8,542 bases of DNA from Deltaproteobacteria bacterium (GTDB lineage Bacteria; Desulfobacterota; Desulfobacteria; Desulfobacterales; C00003060). The position numbers and the translations under genes are program-made. This document shows, piece after piece, positions 5,801-8,542 of this stretch. Under the pieces are notes generated by a model. That model worked only from the letters and a program-made list of their open reading frames with translations, searched no databases and was not told the origin of the DNA. Location: contig JAFDGP010000095.1 in NCBI GenBank assembly GCA_019309245.1, positions 1-8,542 of the forward strand, in the 5' to 3' direction. Every line of letters begins with the position of its first letter. Position 1 is the first letter of the stretch.

Positions 5801-7350
5801 ACCTCACGCGTCATATAATAAATCCCCAACACGATGTCCTGGGTGGGCACAATAATCGGATCCCCGTGCGCAGGAGAAAGGATGTTATTGGATGACAGCA
5901 TCAACACCCTGGCCTCGATCTGAGCCTCGATAGACAGCGGCACATGCACGGCCATCTGGTCTCCATCAAAGTCTGCATTGAAGGCCGTACATACCAGCGG
6001 ATGCAACTGGACGGCTTTGCCTTCAATCAGGATCGGCTCGAATGCCTGCATGCCCAGCCGATGCAAGGTAGGGGCACGGTTCAAGATGATCGGGTATTCT
6101 TTGACCACCTCATCAAGCGTGTCCCAGACCTCCGGGGTTTCCCTTTCTACAAGCTTTTTCGCGCTCTTAACCGTGGTCACCAGCCCCTTTTCCTCAAGCC
6201 TGTAAAAAACGAAGGGCTTGAAAAGCTCCAGCGCCATCTTTTTGGGCAAACCGCACTGGTGCAGCCGCAGATCGGGCCCGATCACGATGACTGTACGGCC
6301 TGAATAGTCCACGCGTTTTCCAAGCAGATTCTGTCGGAAACGGCCCTGTTTGCCGCGCAGGGCATCGCTCAACGACTTTAGAGGACGCCGGTTCTGGCCG
6401 GTCACCACCCTGCCGTGACGCCCGTTATCAAAAAGGACATCCGTGGATTCCTGCAACATCCTCTTTTCATTTCGGACGATGATCTCGGGAGCACGCAGCT
6501 CCTGGAGCCGCTTGAGTCGATTATTCCGGTTGATCACCCTGCGGTACAGATCGTTGAGGTCCGAAGTGGCAAAGCGTCCGCCTTCCAGCGGCACGAGCGG
6601 GCGCAGATCAGGGGGCAGGACGGGAATGACCTCCAGAATCATCCACTCAGGCCGATTTCCGGAATGTCGAAAGGCATCAACAATTTTAAGCTGTTTGGAT
6701 AACTTCTTCCGTTTGGTCTCCGAACCCGTTGCCAGAATATCCGCTCTGAGACGTTCGTACTCTGCGTCCAGGTCCAACCGCTCCAGGAGGGTCTTGATTG
6801 CTTCAGCGCCAATGTCCGCTTCGAAGGCGTCACCGTACTTTTCCCGTGCCTCCCGGTATCGTTCTTCAGACAAAAGCTGCCGAGGAGCAAGGCCGGTATC
6901 TTTTGGATCAATCACGATGTATGAATCAAAATAAAGGACCTTTTCCAGGTCTTTCATGGCCAGATCCAGCAGGTTTCCTATCTTGCTCGGCAGGCTCCTT
7001 AAAAACCAGATATGCGCCACCGGCGTGGCCAGCTTGATGTGGCCCATGCGCTCCCGGCGCACCTTGGACTGAATAACCTCAACACCACATTTTTCACACA
7101 CCACACCCCGGTGCTTCATGCGCTTGTATTTGCCACAGTTGCACTCATAGTCCTTTGTAGGACCGAAAATTTTCGCACAAAACAACCCGTCCCGCTCCGG
7201 CTTAAAGGTCCTGTAGTTGATCGTCTCAGGCTTCTTGATCTCGCCGTAGGACCACTCCAGAATCTTTTCAGGCGAGGCGAGCGAGATTCGGATTGCGGTA
7301 TAATTTAAGGGGTCCTTCGGTTTTGCAAAGAAACTATATAGCTCTTCCAA
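2878..7350 (-). CDS. rpoC: RNA polymerase beta' subunit with an inserted parvulin-like domain
   Basis: Beta' holds the catalytic magnesium and half the clamp of RNA polymerase. At 1490 residues it is about 85 longer than E. coli (1407). Visible parts in order: zinc site 1 (Cys70, 72, 85, 88), the clamp and lid region with LLGKRVDYSGRTVI, the catalytic loop NADFDGD at 458-464, an extra domain at about 572-670 reading as a PpiC/parvulin fold, the secondary-channel rim helices (about 735-797), the bridge helix (about 819-853), zinc site 2 (Cys908, 982, 989, 992), the trigger loop MRTFHIGG with His1030, a large SI3 insert, and the ITGGLPRV trigger-loop return. The C-terminus is an acidic, glycine-rich tail. 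The start is TTG at 7350-7348: AAGGAG lies six bases upstream, the next in-frame Met is far inside the protein, and EELYSFF fits family N-termini. The stop is TAA. Confidence 0.98.
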   Translation of the reverse strand: MEELYSFFAKPKDPLNYTAIRISLASPEKILEWSYGEIKKPETINYRTFKPERDGLFCAKIFGPTKDYECNCGKYKRMKHRGVVCEKCGVEVIQSKVRRERMGHIKLATPVAHIWFLRSLPSKIGNLLDLAMKDLEKVLYFDSYIVIDPKDTGLAPRQLLSEERYREAREKYGDAFEADIGAEAIKTLLERLDLDAEYERLRADILATGSETKRKKLSKQLKIVDAFRHSGNRPEWMILEVIPVLPPDLRPLVPLEGGRFATSDLNDLYRRVINRNNRLKRLQELRAPEIIVRNEKRMLQESTDVLFDNGRHGRVVTGQNRRPLKSLSDALRGKQGRFRQNLLGKRVDYSGRTVIVIGPDLRLHQCGLPKKMALELFKPFVFYRLEEKGLVTTVKSAKKLVERETPEVWDTLDEVVKEYPIILNRAPTLHRLGMQAFEPILIEGKAVQLHPLVCTAFNADFDGDQMAVHVPLSIEAQIEARVLMLSSNNILSPAHGDPIIVPTQDIVLGIYYMTREVPGAKGEGKVFANPEEVRAAYDAGQVDVHAPVVVRMEGRRVETTVGRMILREILPDKLHVRLNHIMVGTKKEAEAALADLKQGVSFSQVLYAASEGLAVERGGDLGFVRAEVLEETFGISPSEARAILELPEGQVSEVIKAETGYHLFEVGEKRKGIPFDLINRTVDKKALNRLINYCYRTLGGKATVILSDRLKDIGYWYATQAGISVCLDDMVIPEKKWEIIKHAEDQVLEITEQYTDGLITGGEKYNKVVDIWAKATTDVANEMMEEMKLAPVFDEVGSRRVDKDGRPVTGKSFNPIYMMADSGSRGSKDQMRQLAGMRGLMAKPSGEIIETPITANFREGLTVLQYFSSTHGARKGLADTALKTANSGYLTRRLVDVAQDCAVVEEDCGTITGIEVESLVEGGEIIQKVGERVLGRVALEDIHDPYTDEVLVHAGEEIDEQKVALIDEAGLTKIKIRSALTCRTREGVCCKCYGRDLAYGSSVEIGTPVGIIAAQSIGEPGTQLTMRTFHIGGTARGAAEQADFRAVNAGRVKYMNLKTVQNTDGVFVVMKRQGGEFAIVDDDGRERERYPVIYGAHFRVADGVKVKPGDLIVSWDPYTTPILTEASGRVKFGDVIAGTTMKEKVDPVTGKASYVVVEPKDPDMRPRISIKDETGKTAKLPGGASARYFLPTQAIIMVSEGDIVDAGDVVAKLPRETTKTKDITGGLPRVAELFECRKPKEAAVLTEIDGYVSISKATKKGKQKITVIPAEAGDKKEYLIPRGRHINVVEGDFLRAGDPLIGGAANPHDILNIRGELALARYLVDQIQEVYRLQGVRINDKHIEVIVRQMLGRVKIVDVGDTDFVLEEHVDKTRFEDVNKQVTAQGGKPAVGKPILLGITKASLSTESFISAASFQETTKVLSEAAVAGKVDYLKGLKENVIMGRIIPAGTGIGRYRNATITVRAPEDESGPLGQMADDAGGDEGDAAHG
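3688..4242 (-). other. RpoC SI3 insert in the trigger loop
   Basis: Residues about 1037-1221 of beta' interrupt the trigger loop between the MRTFHIGG helix and ITGGLPRV. This is the position and approximate size of E. coli SI3 (943-1130), shifted by +94. Recognisable pieces include WDPYTTPILTEASGRVKFGD and ARYFLPTQAIIMV, which correspond to [20 protein letters not shown] and AQYFLPGKAIVQL in E. coli. SI3 is a pair of sandwich-barrel hybrid motifs seen in Proteobacteria and some relatives. Its presence supports the assignment to a proteobacterium-like lineage. Borders are by eye and could be off by several residues. Confidence 0.8.
5341..5637 (-). other. Parvulin/PpiC-like domain inserted in RpoC
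   Basis: Residues about 572-670 of beta' are absent from ordinary RpoC, where ILP is followed directly by (K/E)GIPF. The segment follows the parvulin order: a first strand with His (LNHIMVGT, His580), a helix with EAEAALADLKQGVSFSQV, the signature ERGGDLGFV (616-624), then LPEGQVSEVIKAETGYHLFEV ending in the hallmark GYH (660-662). E. coli Par10 has LHILV, NGADFGKL, RGGDLGEF and FGYHIIKV in the same order. The two active-site histidines are kept, but the Cys/Asp position falls on Gly612, and about five extra residues lie in the pocket region. Codon use matches the rest of rpoC, so the insertion looks old and stable. It may act as an isomerase, or only as a binding module for a proline-containing partner. 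Confidence 0.85.
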
Positions 7351-7401
7351 GGTACTCTCCTTATGCTTTGGGTTTACAGGTGATATCTTGACAAGCCATG
7401 C
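7351..7401 (-). other. rpoB-rpoC spacer, open in the rpoC frame
   Basis: These 51 bases separate the rpoB TAA from the rpoC TTG. They make 17 codons without a stop, in the same frame as both genes. The end carries AAGGAG six bases before the TTG, which is the rpoC ribosome binding site and decides that start. There is no other ATG, GTG or TTG in this frame within the spacer. No promoter or terminator is visible. Confidence 0.8.
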
Positions 7402-8542
7402 TTACTTGTCCTCAAACAGTTCAATATTAAGGCTCAGGCCCTGTAGTTCATTGACAAGCACATTAAAAGATTCAGGGACCCCCGCCTCCAGGACGTTTTC
7501 ACCCTTGACGATTTTCTCATACATCCGGGTCCTGCCGGCCATGTCGTCGGATTTGACGGTCAGAAACTCCTGCAGCGCGTACGCAGCGCCATAGGCCTCC
7601 ATGGCCCAGACCTCCATCTCCCCAAGCCGCTGCCCGCCGAACTGCGCTTTTCCTCCAAGGGGCTGCTGGGTCACCAGGGAGTAAGGGCCGATGGAGCGCG
7701 CATGAATTTTATCATCTACCAGGTGATGCAGCTTCAGCATGTACATGATACCCACGGTCACATTGGTATCAAAAGGCTCTCCCGTCCGGCCGTCATACAA
7801 AACCGCCTGGCCCTTGACCGGCAGGCCGCCGGCCTTTAACAGGGCCTTGATCTGTTCTTCCTTCGCCCCATCAAACACCGGTGTGGACACATGGATTCCG
7901 CGCCTGTTATCCTCCGCCAAGGACAGGAGTTGCTCCTTGTTCAGATGTTCAATCTGCGCGCCATTTCCGGTTGATGGAAAAATCTCTTTGAGCTCTTTTC
8001 TCAGGGCGTCAAGGTTTTGAGAACGAATCATTTCGTCAATCTGATCCCCAAGCCCCTTGGCCGCCCAACCCAGGTGGGTCTCAAGAATCTGACCGACGTT
8101 CATTCGTGAAGGCACCCCAAGTGGATTCAAAACAAAATCCACCGGAGTCCCGTCTTCAAAGTATGGCATGTCTTCCTGGGGAAGAATCCGCGAAACCACG
8201 CCTTTGTTGCCGTGGCGCCCGGCCATTTTGTCACCCACGGAAAGCCGCCGTTTCATGGCAACATAAACCTTCACCATTTTGATGATACCAGGCGGAAGTT
8301 CATCACCCCGGTCATAGCGTTCTACCTGCTTGGCAAAGCGCTGCCGGACCCTGTCACATTCATGTTCGTAGCGTTGAACGATCTCGCTGACCTGTGTGGC
8401 CACTGCAGCATTTTTGAGCTCAATGGCCCCCATGTCCGAAACCGGGATCTTGGCCAGCACATCCCGTGTGATCCTTTCACCTTTCTTGATCAAATGCGTT
8501 TTCCCTCGCTTGAAAGGGGCTGCGCACACCTTTCCCACAAGC
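7402..8542 (-). CDS. rpoB: RNA polymerase beta subunit, C-terminal part (cut by window edge)
   Basis: Beta forms the other side of the RNA polymerase active-site cleft. The last 379 residues are here. The frame runs open through the right edge, so the GTG near 8538 is internal and not a start. Family blocks are strong: VKVYVAMKRRLSVGDKMAGRHGNKG with the active-centre lysines (E. coli Lys1065 and Lys1073), NPLGVPSRMNVGQILETHLG, ATPVFDGAKE in the form STPVFDGAKE, LHHLVDDKIHARS with the conserved His of the active site (E. coli His1237), and QPLGGKAQFGGQRLGEMEVWA. The protein ends NIELFEDK with a TAA stop. The stretch near the window edge, rich in Glu, Arg and Gln, looks like the end of the coiled part before the catalytic region. 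Nothing in the visible portion is unusual. Confidence 0.97.
   Translation of the reverse strand, partial: LVGKVCAAPFKRGKTHLIKKGERITRDVLAKIPVSDMGAIELKNAAVATQVSEIVQRYEHECDRVRQRFAKQVERYDRGDELPPGIIKMVKVYVAMKRRLSVGDKMAGRHGNKGVVSRILPQEDMPYFEDGTPVDFVLNPLGVPSRMNVGQILETHLGWAAKGLGDQIDEMIRSQNLDALRKELKEIFPSTGNGAQIEHLNKEQLLSLAEDNRRGIHVSTPVFDGAKEEQIKALLKAGGLPVKGQAVLYDGRTGEPFDTNVTVGIMYMLKLHHLVDDKIHARSIGPYSLVTQQPLGGKAQFGGQRLGEMEVWAMEAYGAAYALQEFLTVKSDDMAGRTRMYEKIVKGENVLEAGVPESFNVLVNELQGLSLNIELFEDK

Overview
This window is a ribosomal and RNA-polymerase housekeeping cluster, read entirely from the minus strand. In transcription order (right to left) it holds the 3' part of rpoB, complete rpoC, rpsL, rpsG, tuf and rpsJ, and the first 33 codons of rplC. 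This is the classical rif-str-S10 junction of bacteria, with one conspicuous change: the EF-G gene fusA, which normally lies between rpsG and tuf, is absent. Only 134 bp separate those two genes.

Protein signatures point to Desulfobacterota (former Deltaproteobacteria), probably a sulfate-reducing or syntrophic relative. The clues are the proteobacterial type of RpoC with a large SI3 insert in the trigger loop, the RpoC N-terminus, the S12 C-terminal tail, and the EF-Tu switch I segment (ITIATAHVEYET). This placement is from remembered family resemblance, not a search.

The most notable feature is inside RpoC. Residues about 572-670 form an extra domain of roughly 99 residues that reads as a parvulin/PpiC-type peptidyl-prolyl isomerase. 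It sits in frame between the usual ...TVGRxxLxxILP and KGIPF... segments of the pore region, just ahead of the secondary-channel rim helices. Residue numbering equals that of E. coli beta' up to the NADFDGD catalytic loop (458-464). It is shifted by +94 at the second zinc site and the trigger loop, which fits one large insert in between.

Other points of interest are as follows. The tuf gene has codon usage quite unlike its neighbours, dominated by GCG, ACG, CCG, GAG, AAG and TTG, and this switches back to the local style in about the last 23 codons. A near-consensus sigma-70 promoter begins 8 bases past the rpoC stop and drives the rpsL side of the cluster. The rpoB and rpoC genes share one reading frame, separated by a single TAA, and rpoC starts with TTG. 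Paired hairpins follow the rpsG stop. No tRNA, CRISPR, insertion sequence or other mobile element was seen, and every gap of any size is described below.

Together the genes supply the catalytic core of RNA polymerase (beta, beta'), ribosomal proteins S12, S7, S10 and L3, and the elongation factor that delivers aminoacyl-tRNA. All are growth-related and normally co-regulated.
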